A stretch of DNA of 64,000 nt from Nocardioides ungokensis (lineage in GTDB: Bacteria > Actinomycetota > Actinomycetes > Propionibacteriales > Nocardioidaceae): positions 2,923,001 through 2,987,000 of the forward strand of contig NZ_CP059164.1 in assembly GCF_013466985.1 (NCBI RefSeq), written 5' to 3'. How positions within the stretch are numbered: position 1 is the stretch's first letter; every line of letters starts with the position of its first letter. Below are positions 8,866-18,785 of the stretch, piece after piece. The notes below the pieces were generated by a model. The model was not told the DNA's origin. It searched no databases and worked only from the letters and a program-made list of their open reading frames with translations. The position numbers and the translations under genes are program-made.

Positions 8866-9030
8866 TCACGCGGGCTGCGGGGCAGCCGTACGCCGCGTCT
8901 CCAGCTCGACCAGGAAGAGCTCGACCTCGTCGCGCTCGACCCGCATCCGGCTCAGCTCGGTCGTCGCCGCGCGGGCGTTGGCGACCGCGCGCTCGTTGCT
9001 CGACCGGCTCCAGTCCCAGAACCTCACCAT
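8866..9030 (-). CDS. Small coiled-coil protein of unknown function
   Basis: A 54-residue protein starting MVRFWDWSRSSNERAV and continuing as a charged amphipathic helix (TTELSRMRVERDEVELFLVELE). The ATG at 9030 is preferred over a GTG at 9051, as it has GGGAAGAG upstream. Base composition and codon use fit a real actinobacterial gene. The spacing upstream of pdtaR suggests separate transcription. I do not recognise a family. Confidence 0.5.
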   Translation of the reverse strand: MVRFWDWSRSSNERAVANARAATTELSRMRVERDEVELFLVELETRRTAAPQPA

Positions 9031-9120
9031 GGCGCTCTTCCCATCGCTCACCGTCGTTTGTCTTTAAAGACTAGTGGATTACTACAGATTAGCCAAGGCC
9101 GGAGCCGGTAGGACATCGGC

Positions 9121-9126
9121 TAGGCT
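9121..9126 (+). promoter_or_regulatory. Likely -10 element of the tRNA gene
   Basis: TAGGCT lies 12 bases before the mature 5' end of the tRNA, a usual position for a tRNA promoter. No convincing -35 hexamer is seen. Confidence 0.4.
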
Positions 9127-9138
9127 CTGCGACCGCCA

Positions 9139-9211
9139 GCCCCGGTACTCCAACGGCAGAGAGAGTGGTCTCAAACACCATCCAGTGTGGGTTCGAATCC
9201 CACCCGGGGCA
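9139..9211 (+). tRNA. tRNA with CAA anticodon (Leu) but class I architecture
   Basis: The 73 bases fold into a full cloverleaf. The acceptor stem GCCCCGG pairs perfectly with CCGGGGC, the discriminator is A9211, and CCA is not encoded. The D arm is 9148-9163 with one C-A mismatch. The anticodon stem GTGGT pairs with ACCAT around the loop CTCAAAC. The T arm GTGGG/CCCAC has the loop TTCGAAT. T33 fixes the anticodon as CAA (9172-9174), which reads UUG leucine codons. The variable loop is only five bases (CCAGT), whereas normal bacterial tRNA-Leu is class II with a long variable arm. Charging by LeuRS is therefore uncertain. Confidence 0.85.
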
Positions 9212-9255
9212 CGCATGCGGCGACATCGTCGGTGGGCAGTGACAACGTCAGGTCC

Positions 9256-9850
9256 ATGTACTCGGGGAGGGCTCGCGAGCAGGCGCTGCAGCAGCTCGCG
9301 AGCGGCGCCACCTTCTCGGAGGTGAGCCGGGCAACCGGGATCAGCCGCTCCACGCTGCGCACGTGGAAATCCTCCGGAGAGGCAGGTCCCGTCGGCGAGT
9401 GCCCTCACTGCGACGACACCGACGTGGACGGCCCGGCCTACTCAGCGCTGCTGGGGTTCTACCTGGGCGACGGATGCCTCTCGGAGCAGGCAAGGTACTG
9501 GGCGCTCCGAATCTCCTGCGATGCCGCCCTGCCCGGCATCGTCGAGGACACGCGCCGGGCGATCCTGGGAGTCCGGCGCGGTTGCAAGGTCTTCCTGGTG
9601 CCCGCACCGGGCACGGTCGTCGTCCAGGCACACTGGAAGCACTGGCCGTGCCTCTTCCCCCAGCACGGTCCGGGCCGCAAGCACGAGCGACCGATCGTCC
9701 TCGAGGACTGGCAGCGTGCGATCGTCGAACAGCACCCGGACGACTTCCTGCGAGGCTTGTTCCACTCCGACGGGTCGCGGGTCCGCAACTGGGCGACGCG
9801 GATGGTGGCCGGTGAGCGAAAGCGCTACGACTATCCGAGGTGGCAGTTTC
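9256..9850 (+). pseudogene. Truncated HTH / LAGLIDADG homing-endonuclease-like gene
   Basis: Starts MYSGRAREQALQQLASG, 44 bases after the tRNA. Residues 10-40 form a resolvase-like helix-turn-helix (SEVSRATGISRSTLRTWK). A short CPHC motif follows, then two LAGLIDADG-like segments, YSALLGFYLGDGCLS and FLRGLFHSDGSRV, spaced as in single-chain homing enzymes. The coding character ends abruptly at RWQF (about 9849), and a dispersed repeat replaces the expected C-terminal domain. No stop codon of its own remains, as the frame runs on through antisense pyruvate kinase DNA. I read it as a 3'-truncated remnant. The original target is unknown. Confidence 0.7.
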
Positions 9851-9957
9851 CGAGTCTCAGCCCGAGCCTGCGAGGGCTGAGACCCTGCGAGGAGATTGAG
9901 GAGCGTCGGCACGCATCGGAGCGAAGCGACGAGGGGTGCGACGCGTCTCGAAATCCG
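9851..9957 (+). repeat. Dispersed intergenic repeat, copy 1
   Basis: About 105 bases that match, in opposite orientation, the block at 24182-24287. Shared parts include GAGCCTGCGAG, GATTGAGGAG/AATTGAGGAG, CGGAGCGNAGCGACG and CGTCTCGAAAT. The left end carries a perfect 10-bp hairpin (9854-9863 with 9874-9883), which could stop transcription. It directly abuts the broken end of the homing-endonuclease-like gene. Confidence 0.7.
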
Positions 9958-9983
9958 ACCTCGACGACAAGAACCTCAGTGAA

Positions 9984-11445
9984 TCAGGAGCGCTTGTACG
10001 CGGGCGCGACCTGGTTGATGGCGTCGCCCATGCGGTGGATCCGCAGCGCGTTCGTGGAGCCCGGGATGCCGGGCGGGCTGCCGGCGATGATCACGACCAG
10101 GTCACCCTCCTCGACCCGGCCGATGCGCAGCAGCTGCTCGTCGACCTGGCGCACCATCTCGTCGGTGTGCTGCACCGAGGAGGTCTTGAAGGTCTCCACG
10201 CCCCACGACAGGGACAGCTGCGACCGCACCGACGCCTCGGGCGTGAACGCCAGCAGCGGGATCGGGCCGCGCAGGCGGGACAGCCGGCGGGCCGAGTCAC
10301 CGCTCTGCGTGAACGCGACGAGGTACTTCGCCTCCACCCGCTCGGCGACCTCACCGGCCGCCTTGGCGATCACGCCACCCTTGGTGTGGGGGTCCCAGTC
10401 GATCTCGCGCAGCTGGCCGGGGCCGTTCTGCTCCAGCCCGTGGTGCTCGGTCGCGGTGATGATGCGCGCCATCGTCTCGACCGTGTGGACGGGGTACTCC
10501 CCCACGCTGGTCTCGCCCGACAGCATCACCGCGTCGGCCCCGTCGAGGACGGCGTTCGCGACGTCGGAGGCCTCGGCGCGCGTCGGTGCGGGGTTGGAGA
10601 CCATCGACTCCAGCATCTGCGTGGCCACGATGACGGGCTTGGCGTTGAGCCGCGCCTTCTCGATGACCTGCTTCTGCAGGAACGGCACGTCCTCCAGCGG
10701 GCACTCAACGCCGAGGTCGCCGCGCGCCACCATGAAGCCGTCGAACGCCGCGATCACCTCGTCGAGGTTCTCGATCGCCTGCGGCTTCTCGATCTTCGCG
10801 ATGACGGGGAGGCGGATGCCTTCCTCGTCCATGATCTTGCGGACGTCGTCGGCGTCCTTGGCGTCGCGCACGAAGCTCAGTGCGATGAAGTCGACCGTCA
10901 GGTGCAGCGCGAACCGCAGGTCCTCGATGTCCTTCTCCGACAGCGCGGGCACGGACACCGCGACGCCGGGCAGGTTGATGCCCTTGTGGTTGCTCACCTT
11001 GCCGCCGACGAGCACCTCGGTGCGCACGTCCTGGCCCTCGACGGCGGTCACCCGAAGGCGCACCTTGCCGTCGTCGATGAGGATCGGGTCACCGGCGTTC
11101 ACGTCGCCGGGCAGGCCGGAGTACGTCGTACCGCACTCCTTCTCGTCGCCCGGGACGTCGCGCGTGGTGATCGTCCACTCCTGGCCGCGGCGCAGGGTGA
11201 CGGGTCCCGTCGGCGAAGGTGGCCAGCCGGATCTTGGGGCCCTGGAGGTCGGCGAAGATGCCGACCCCGTGGCCGCTCGCATCGGAGGCCTCCCGCACCA
11301 GGCGGTAGGACTCGGCATGGTCGGCGTGGCTGCCGTGGCTCATGTTCAGCCGGGCGACGTCCATGCCGGCGTACACCAGCTCGCGGATGCGTCGCGGGGA
11401 GGAGGTTGCCGGGCCGAGGGTGCAGACGATCTTGGCTCTACGCAC
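9984..11445 (-). CDS. pyk: Pyruvate kinase (one-base frameshift in this sequence)
   Basis: Converts phosphoenolpyruvate and ADP to pyruvate and ATP. The N-terminal part starts with GTG at 11445 (MRRAKIVCTLGPATSS) and contains RLNMSHGSHADH. The C-terminal part contains the Mg/PEP segment GFMVARGDLGVE, the hallmark ATQMLESM, and the end HRMGDAINQV. They are in different frames. One extra T at about 11205 (GGGTCCC, where GGGCCC is expected) breaks the frame inside FADGPVTLRRG. Removing it gives 486 residues, the normal length. The gene is monocistronic, with a leaderless-type promoter. Confidence 0.9.
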
Positions 11446-11452
11446 GATGCCG

Positions 11453-11458
11453 AGCCTA
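11453..11458 (-). promoter_or_regulatory. -10 element for pyk, leaderless type
   Basis: TAGGCT on the minus strand, seven bases before the GTG start of pyruvate kinase. There is no ribosome site, so the transcript probably starts at the GTG. Confidence 0.5.
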
Positions 11459-11496
11459 GCGGGTCCTTAGATCGTTCCAACAGCCGCTGTCCGAAT

Positions 11497-11617
11497 ACGC
11501 CGAGTCGGCGCTGTTGTACCCCACAACGCGCGGAGTCGGCGCCGTTGTCGCACGGTTGTGCGTCAAGCAGCGCCGACTCGGCGAGGTATCACGCGTCAAG
11601 CAACGCCGACTCGGCGG
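11497..11617. repeat. Four copies of a GCGCCGACTCGGCG-type palindromic repeat
   Basis: Between pyk and gltD, a 20-25 base unit built on CGCCGACTCGGCG occurs four times. Two copies are inverted (11497-11517 and 11528-11547). Two are direct (11561-11583 and 11592-11614), both preceded by GCGTCAAGCARC. The core is itself nearly palindromic, so each copy can form a small hairpin. The array ends at the gltD stop codon and may serve as its terminator. Confidence 0.75.
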
Positions 11618-13084
11618 TCAGACGACCAGCGGGCGCTCGGTCGGCTTGATCGGCGCCGGGAGCGTGGTCGAGCCGGTGAGGAAGGTGTCCACCGCGGCGG
11701 CGGCGGCGCGGCCCTCGGCGATCGCCCAGACGATGAGCGACTGGCCGCGACCGGCGTCACCGGCGACGAAGACGCCCGGCACCGACGACATGTACGACGC
11801 GTCGCGCGCCACGTTGCCGCGCGCGTCGAGGTCGACCCCGAGCTGCTCGACCAGGCCGGCCTTCTCGGGGCCGGTGAAGCCCATCGCGAAGAGCACCAGC
11901 TCCGCGGGGATCTCCCGCTCGGTGCCCTCGATCTCGACGAGCTTGCCGTCCTCGAACCTCACGTCCACCAGTCGCAGCGCGCGCACGTTGCCGTCCTCGT
12001 CGCCGAGGAACTCCTGGGTGGAGACCGAGTAGACCCGCTCCCCGGACTCCTCGTGGGCCGAGGAGACCCGGAAGATCATCGGGTAGGTGGGCCACGGCTG
12101 GCCCGCCGGACGCTGCTCCGGAGGCTCCGGCATGATCTCCAGCTGCGTGATCGAGGCAGCACCCTGGCGCGTGGACGTGCCGAGGCAGTCGGCACCGGTG
12201 TCACCGCCGCCGATGATCACGACGTTCTTGCCCTCGGCCGAGATCTGGCCCTCGACCTCGTCACCGAGCGCCACCCGGTTGGCCTGCGGCAGGAACTCCA
12301 TGGCCTGGTGGATGCCGCCGAGCTCGCGCCCGGTGATCGGCAGGTCACGCGCGTCGGTCGCACCCATGGCGAGCACCACGGCATCGTACCGGTCGCGCAG
12401 GCTCTGGCCGGTCAGGTCGCCGCCGACGTCGACACCGGCCCGGAAGACGGTGCCCTCGCGCCGCATCTGGTCCAGCCGCTTGTCGAGGTGCTGCTTCTCC
12501 ATCTTGAACTCGGGGATGCCGTAGCGCAGCAGCCCGCCGATCTTGTCGGCGCGCTCGTAGACGGCCACCGTGTGGCCGGCGCGTGTCAGCTGCTGCGCGG
12601 CGGCCAGCCCGGCCGGCCCGGAGCCGACGACCGCGACCGTGCGGCCCGAGAGCCACTCCGGCGGCTGCGGCCGCACGAAGCCGGACTCCCATGCCTTGTC
12701 GATGATCGAGACCTCGACGTTCTTGATGGTCACCGGGTCCTGGTTGATCCCCAGCACGCAGGCGGTCTCGCAGGGCGCCGGGCACAGGCGACCGGTGAAC
12801 TCCGGGAAGTTGTTGGTCGCGTGCAGGCGCTCGATCGCGCCCTCCCAGTCGTCACGCCAGACCAGGTCGTTCCACTCCGGGATGATGTTCCCGAGCGGGC
12901 AGCCCTGGTGGCAGAACGGGATGCCGCAGTCCATGCAGCGCCCGGCCTGCTCGGTGATGATCGGCAGCAGGGCCCGCCCGGCGGAGCCGGGGTAGACCTC
13001 GTTCCAGTCCTGGACCCGCTCCGCCACGGGGCGCCGCTCGGCGACCTCGCGGCCGTGCTTGAGGAATCCCTTGGGATCAGCCAT
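11618..13084 (-). CDS. gltD: Glutamate synthase (NADPH) small subunit
   Basis: A 488-residue flavoprotein that passes electrons from NADPH to the large subunit for conversion of glutamine and 2-oxoglutarate to two glutamates. The N-terminal region holds the Fe-S cysteines (CMDCGIPFCHQGCPLGN and CPAPCETAC). The FAD-binding site is VAVVGSGPAGLAAA at about residue 150 and the NADPH site VVIIGGGDTGADCLG. The C-terminal FAD contact is VFVAGDAGRG. The length is normal. It lies 68 bases downstream of gltB and is probably co-transcribed with it. Confidence 0.95.
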   Translation of the reverse strand: MADPKGFLKHGREVAERRPVAERVQDWNEVYPGSAGRALLPIITEQAGRCMDCGIPFCHQGCPLGNIIPEWNDLVWRDDWEGAIERLHATNNFPEFTGRLCPAPCETACVLGINQDPVTIKNVEVSIIDKAWESGFVRPQPPEWLSGRTVAVVGSGPAGLAAAQQLTRAGHTVAVYERADKIGGLLRYGIPEFKMEKQHLDKRLDQMRREGTVFRAGVDVGGDLTGQSLRDRYDAVVLAMGATDARDLPITGRELGGIHQAMEFLPQANRVALGDEVEGQISAEGKNVVIIGGGDTGADCLGTSTRQGAASITQLEIMPEPPEQRPAGQPWPTYPMIFRVSSAHEESGERVYSVSTQEFLGDEDGNVRALRLVDVRFEDGKLVEIEGTEREIPAELVLFAMGFTGPEKAGLVEQLGVDLDARGNVARDASYMSSVPGVFVAGDAGRGQSLIVWAIAEGRAAAAAVDTFLTGSTTLPAPIKPTERPLVV

Positions 13085-13152
13085 CGCACGCCTCCTCCGT
13101 CGGCGAGCAACGGCCCGCCATGCTGTGCTGGAATGCCATGTCTTCGCTTCGC

Positions 13153-16100
13153 TCAGCCATGGAGTACCTCCATGATCCGGGCCGCGGCCTGCTCGTCGTC
13201 GAGGCCGTCCTCGAGGGCCTCGGCGCGAGCGTCCAGCACCCGCTTGTAGTCGCTGGGCATCACCTGGGTGAACCGCGCCACGGCGGCCGGCCAGTCGGCC
13301 AGCAGCTCCTCGGCGACCGTCGACCCGGTCTCCTCGAGGTGGCGGGTGACCAGGGCGTGCAGCTCGTCGACGGCGTCGCCCTCGACCTTGTCGAGGTCGA
13401 CCAGCTCCGGGTTGACCCGGCCCTCGTCGAGGTCGAGCACGAAGGCGTAACCGCCGGACATGCCCGCCGCGAAGTTGCGGCCGGTCGGTCCGAGGATGAC
13501 GACGATGCCGCCGGTCATGTACTCGCAGCCGTGGTCGCCGACGCCCTCGACGACGGCGTGGACACCGGAGTTGCGGACGCAGAAGCGCTCGCCCACCACA
13601 CCGCGCAGGAAGATCTCGCCCGACGTGGCGCCGTAGCCGATGACGTTGCCGGCGATGATCTGCTCCTGGGCCTCGAACGCCGCCGCCCGGTCGGGGCGTA
13701 CGACGATCCGGCCGCCCGAGAGTCCCTTGCCGACGTAGTCGTTGGCGTCGCCCTCGAGCCGCAACGTGATCCCCTTCGGCAGGAACGCCCCGAAGGACTG
13801 CCCCGCCGAGCCGTTGAAGGTCAGGTCGATCGTGCCGTCCGGGAGGCCCTCGCCGCCGTACCGCTTGGTCACCTCGTGGCCGAGGATGGTGCCGACCGTG
13901 CGGTTGACGTTGCGGATCGCCACCTGGGCGCGCAGTGGCTCGCCCTTCTCGAGGGCGTTGCGGGCCAGCGGGACGAGCTCGGTGACGTCGAGCGCCTTGT
14001 CGAGCCCGTGGTCCTGGACCGTGGTGTTGCGCAGCGCAGCACCCTGCGGCAGCTCGGGCTTGTGCAGGATCGGCGAGAGGTCGAGACCGGCTGCCTTCCA
14101 GTGGTCGACGGCCTGCTCGACGTCGAGCACGTCGACCTGGCCGATGGCCTCGTCGAGGGTGCGGAACCCCAGCTCGGCCAGCAGCTCGCGCACCTCCTCG
14201 GCGATGTACTCGAAGAAGTTCACGACGAACTCGGGCTTGCCGTTGAACCGCTCCCGCAGCGTCGGGTTCTGCGTGGCGACGCCCACCGGGCAGGTGTCGA
14301 GGTGGCAGACGCGCATCATGATGCAGCCCGAGACGACCAGCGGCGCCGTGGCGAAGCCGAACTCCTCCGCGCCGAGCAGCGCGGCGATGACCACGTCACG
14401 ACCGGTCTTGAGCTGGCCGTCGGTCTGCACGACGATCCGGTCGCGCAGCCCGTTGAGCAGCAGCGTCTGCTGGGTCTCGGCCAGGCCGAGCTCCCAGGGA
14501 CCGCCGGCGTGCTTGAGCGACGTCAGTGGCGAGGCGCCGGTGCCGCCGTCGTGGCCGGAGATGAGCACCACGTCCGCGTGCGCCTTGGACACACCCGTCG
14601 CGACCGTGCCGACGCCGACCTCCGAGACCAGCTTCACGTGGACGCGAGCCTCGGGGTTGGCGTTCTTGAGGTCATGGATCAGCTGCGCCAGGTCCTCGAT
14701 CGAGTAGATGTCGTGGTGCGGCGGCGGGCTGATCAGGCCGACGCCCGGCGTGGAGTGCCGGGTCTTGGCCACCCACGGGTAGACCTTGTGGCCGGGCAGC
14801 TGGCCGCCCTCACCGGGCTTGGCGCCCTGGGCCATCTTGATCTGGATGTCGTCGGCGTTGGTGAGGTACTCCGAGGTGACGCCGAAGCGGCCGGACGCGA
14901 CCTGCTTGATGGCGCTGCGGCGCTCGGGATCGTGCAGCCGGTCCGCGTCCTCGCCGCCCTCACCGGTGTTGGACTTCGCGCCCAGCCGGTTCATGGCGAT
15001 CGCCAGCGTCTCGTGCGCCTCCTGCGAGATGGACCCGTAGGACATCGCGCCGGTGGAGAACCGCTTGACGATCTCGGAGACCGGCTCGACCTCGTCGATC
15101 GGGATCGAGGGGCGACCCGACTTCGAGGAGTCGGCGAAGCGGAACATGCCGCGCAGCGTCATCAGCCGCGCCGACTGCTCGTCGACGCGCGAGGTGTACT
15201 GCTTGAACACGTCGTAGCGGCCGCTGCGCGTGGCGTGCTGCAGCCGGAAGACCGTCTCGGGGTCGAACAGGTGCGGCTCGCCCTCGCGACGCCACTGGTA
15301 CTCCCCGCCGATCTCGAGCTCGCGGTGCGCCGGCGCGATGCCGCCGCGGGGTACGCAGTGGCGTGGCGCCGCGCGACCTCCTCGGCGATCGTGTCGAGCT
15401 CGATCCCGCCCAGCTTGGAGGTCGTCCCGGTGAAGTACCGGTCGACGACCGCCTGCGACAGGCCGACCGCCTCGAAGATCTGGGCACCGGTGTACGACGC
15501 GACCGTGGAGACGCCCATCTTGGACATCACCTTCAGCACGCCCTTGCCGAGCGCCTTGACCAGGTTGGCGACCGCCTTCTCGGCCTCGGCCTTGACGTAG
15601 TGCCCCTCGCGGGCGAGGTCCTCCACCGACTCCATGGCCAGGTAGGGGTTGACCGCGGCCGCGCCGTAGCCGACCAGCAGCGCCACGTGGTGCACCTCGC
15701 GCACGTCGCCGGCCTCGACCAGCAGCCCGACCTGGGTGCGGGTCTTCTCCCGCACCAGGTGGTGGTGGACCGCGCCGGTCAGCAGCAGCGACGGGATCGG
15801 GGCCAGCTCGGCGGTCGAGTGCCGGTCGGAGAGCACGATCACGCGTGCCCCCCGGCGATCGCGTCGCTGACCTCCTGGCAGATCTCCTCGATCCGCTCGG
15901 CCATCGCCCGGCCGCCGCCCTCGACGTCGTACAGGCCGCGGGCCACGTGAGTGATGAAGCCCGGCATGTCGCCGTCACGGTTGATGTGACGGATCTTGGC
16001 CAGGTCGTCGTTGGAGATCACCGGGAACGGCAGCACCACCTGGCGGCACGACGCGGGCGCCGGCTCCAGCAGGTTGGCCTCGGGGCCGATCGTGCCGTTG

Positions 16101-17695
16101 AGCGAGGTGACGAGCTCCTCGCGGATCGCGTCGAGCGGCGGGTTGGTGACCTGCGCGAAGAGCTGCGCGAAGTAGTCGAACAGCAGCCGGGGCTTCTCGC
16201 TCAGGGCCGCGATAGGGGTGTCGGTGCCCATCGAGCCGATCGGCTCGGCCCCCGTGTTCGCCATCGGGGTGAGCAGGATCCGCAGCTCCTCCTCGGTGTA
16301 GCCGAACACCTGCTGGCGCCGGGTCACCGAGGCGTGCGTGTGCACGACGTGCTCACGATCGGGGATGTCGTCGAGGTGGATCAGGCCGGCGTGCAGCCAC
16401 TCGTCGTACGGGTGCTCCGAGGCGAGCTCGGCCTTGATCTCCTCGTCCTCGATGATGCGATGCTCGTCGGTGTCGACGAGGAACATCCGGCCCGGCTGCA
16501 GCCGGCCCTTGCGGACGACCTTGGCCGGGTCGATGTCGAGGACGCCGACCTCGGAGGCGAGGACGACCAGACCGTCGTCGGTGACCCAGTAGCGCGAGGG
16601 GCGCAGGCCGTTGCGGTCGAGGACCGCGCCGATCTGGGAGCCGTCGGTGAAGACCACGCAGGCGGGGCCGTCCCACGGCTCCATCATCGCGGAGTGGAAC
16701 TCGTAGAAGGCGCGGCGCTTCGCGTCCATCTCGGCGTGGTTCTCCCACGCCTCGGGGATCATCATCAGCACCGAGTGGGGCAGTGAGCGGCCGCCCATGT
16801 GCAGCAGCTCGAGCACCTCGTCGAACGACGCGGAGTCGGACGCGCCGGTCGTGCAGACGGGGTACAGCCGCTCCAGGTCGCCCGGGATCAGGTCGGAGCT
16901 CAGCAGCGCCTCACGTGCCCGCATCCAGTTGCGGTTGCCCATCACCGTGTTGATCTCGCCGTTGTGGGCGATGAACCGGAACGGGTGGGAGAGCGGCCAA
17001 CTCGGGAAGGTGTTGGTGGAGAACCGCGAGTGCACCACGGCCATCGCCGAGGTGACCCGCTCGTCGCGCAGGTCGGGGTAGACCTCGTCGAGCTGGGCCG
17101 GGGTGAGCATGCCCTTGTAGACCAGCGTGCGCGACGACAGCGACGGGAAGTAGACGTCGGTCTCGCGCTCGGCGCGCTTGCGCAGGCAGAAGGCCAGGCG
17201 CTCGAGCGCCATGCCGGTCACGCGCGAGCCGGCCCCGGCCACGAACAGCTGGCGGAACGACGGCATCACGCCGCGGGCGGTCTCGCCCAGCGACTCGGGG
17301 TCGACCGGCACGTCGCGCCAGCCGAGGACCGCGAGGCCCTCCTCGGCGGCGATCTCCTCGATGCGACGGCGCGTCTTCGCGACCGCCTCGGCGTCGCCGG
17401 GCAGGAACGCCGTGCCCACGGCGTAGGCGTACTGCGCGGGCAGGTCGAAGTCGACCACCTCGCGCAGGAACGCGTCGGGCACCTGGATCAGGATCCCGGC
17501 ACCGTCGCCGGAGTTGGGCTCGGCCCCCGCGGCGCCGCGGTGGTCGAGGTTCAGCAGGGCGGTGATTCCCTGCCTCACGATGTCGTGGCTGGCAACGCCG
17601 GTCAGGGTCGCGACGAACGCCACTCCACATGCATCGTGCTCGTGGGTGGGGTCGTAGAGCCCTTGGGGCGGCGGGAATGCGTGCTGGTACGGCAC
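13153..17695 (-). CDS. gltB: Glutamate synthase large subunit (two one-base frameshifts in this sequence)
   Basis: GTG at 17695 follows GGGAGA and gives a 22-residue propeptide ending at Cys23 ([10 protein letters not shown]), the N-terminal nucleophile of the amidotransferase domain. The central and FMN domains follow ([20 protein letters not shown]). The 3Fe-4S ligands are in [15 protein letters not shown], and the C-terminal beta helix has [13 protein letters not shown]. The frame breaks twice, at a C6 run at 15848-15853 and a G4 run at 15348-15351. Each lacks one base. Restoring both gives 1514 residues, the normal length. Errors in the read are more likely than loss of this enzyme. Confidence 0.92.
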
Positions 17696-17879
17696 CGGGC
17701 ATTCTCCCGTCGTCGTCGTGTCGGGCGTGCCGGGACTCCCCGGATCCGCGCCGACGGATCGGCCGTGCATGTGAGATGCAGCTTAGGCTGTGCAGGGGAC
17801 GACATTGGCCCTAGCGGAGGTCTCAGGCTACCACCGAGTCACGACCACGAGCAGGGGCTGCCTGAGGCGCGGACACCCG

Positions 17880-18785
17880 TCACTCGACCGGGTCGGAGAC
17901 CCCTCCGGCCGGGCGGTCACCGGACGGCGACTCCTCGTCCTGGGGTCCGCGTCCGGGGAGGTAGACGTCCTCCTCGCGGCCGGGGTGCCGACGGCTGCTG
18001 ATGACGAAGTACGCCGCGGCCGCCACGAACAGCACGATGGAGGTCCACACGTTGAACCGCACCCCGAAGACGTCCTTGAGCTCGACGTTGTCGATGCGCA
18101 GCATCTCGATCCAGACCCGTCCCGCGGTGTAGGCCATCACGTAGAGCGCCATCACGCGGCCGTGCCCGAGCCGGAACTTCCGGTCGGCCCAGATCACGAA
18201 GGCGAAGGCGCCGAGGTTCCACAGGAACTCGTAGAGGAAGGTCGGCTGGAAGGTGGAGTACTGGTAGTACCCGAACGGACGGTTCTGCGGGTCGATGTGC
18301 AGGCCCCACGGCAGGTCGGTCGGCTTGCCGAAGAGCTCCTGGTTGAACCAGTTGCCCCAGCGGCCGATCGCCTGCGCGACCAGCACGCCCGGCGCCAGCG
18401 CGTCGAGCACCGGCAGGAACCGGATCCCCTTGCGCCGGGCCCCGATGTAGACCCCCAGGGCACCGAGCGCGATCGCTCCCCACACCCCCAGGCCGCCACG
18501 CCAGACGTAGAGCGCCTCGATCGGGTGCTTGCCCGCGCCGAAATAGAGGTCGTGGTCGGTCATCACGTGGTAGAGCCGGCCCCCCACCAGGCCGAAGGGC
18601 ACCGCCCAGATCGCCAGGTCGCTGACCTCCCCGGATCGCCCGCCGCGGGCGATCCAGCGCCGCTCCCCGATCCAGATCGCGACGACGATGCCCAGGATGA
18701 TGCACAGGGCGTAGCCGCGGACGGGCACCGGACCGAGGTACCAGACCCCCTGCGAGGGGCTGGGGATGGACAGCGTGGTGAGCAT
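17880..18785 (-). CDS. lgt: Prolipoprotein diacylglyceryl transferase
   Basis: A 301-residue polytopic enzyme that moves diacylglycerol from phosphatidylglycerol to the lipobox cysteine of prolipoproteins. The family signature GRWGNWFNQELFG is present, as are VGGRLYHVMTDHD and the late motif GRVWIEMLRIDN. About seven membrane helices can be seen. The last 45 residues are a polar tail. Its ATG shares one base with the stop of the upstream SCO1-like gene (TGATG). Several lipoproteins in this window would be its substrates. Confidence 0.95.
   Translation of the reverse strand: MLTTLSIPSPSQGVWYLGPVPVRGYALCIILGIVVAIWIGERRWIARGGRSGEVSDLAIWAVPFGLVGGRLYHVMTDHDLYFGAGKHPIEALYVWRGGLGVWGAIALGALGVYIGARRKGIRFLPVLDALAPGVLVAQAIGRWGNWFNQELFGKPTDLPWGLHIDPQNRPFGYYQYSTFQPTFLYEFLWNLGAFAFVIWADRKFRLGHGRVMALYVMAYTAGRVWIEMLRIDNVELKDVFGVRFNVWTSIVLFVAAAAYFVISSRRHPGREEDVYLPGRGPQDEESPSGDRPAGGVSDPVE

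Noticed and set aside
9187-11649. A very long rightward open frame across the homing-endonuclease-like remnant and pyk
   Set aside because: Beyond about 9850 it is only the antisense of pyruvate kinase and repeat DNA. In GC-rich DNA such frames stay open by chance.
17696-17879. Weak inverted repeat (CTCAGGC/GCCTGAG) upstream of gltB
   Set aside because: Seven-base arms with a 31-base loop are not convincing as a regulatory hairpin.
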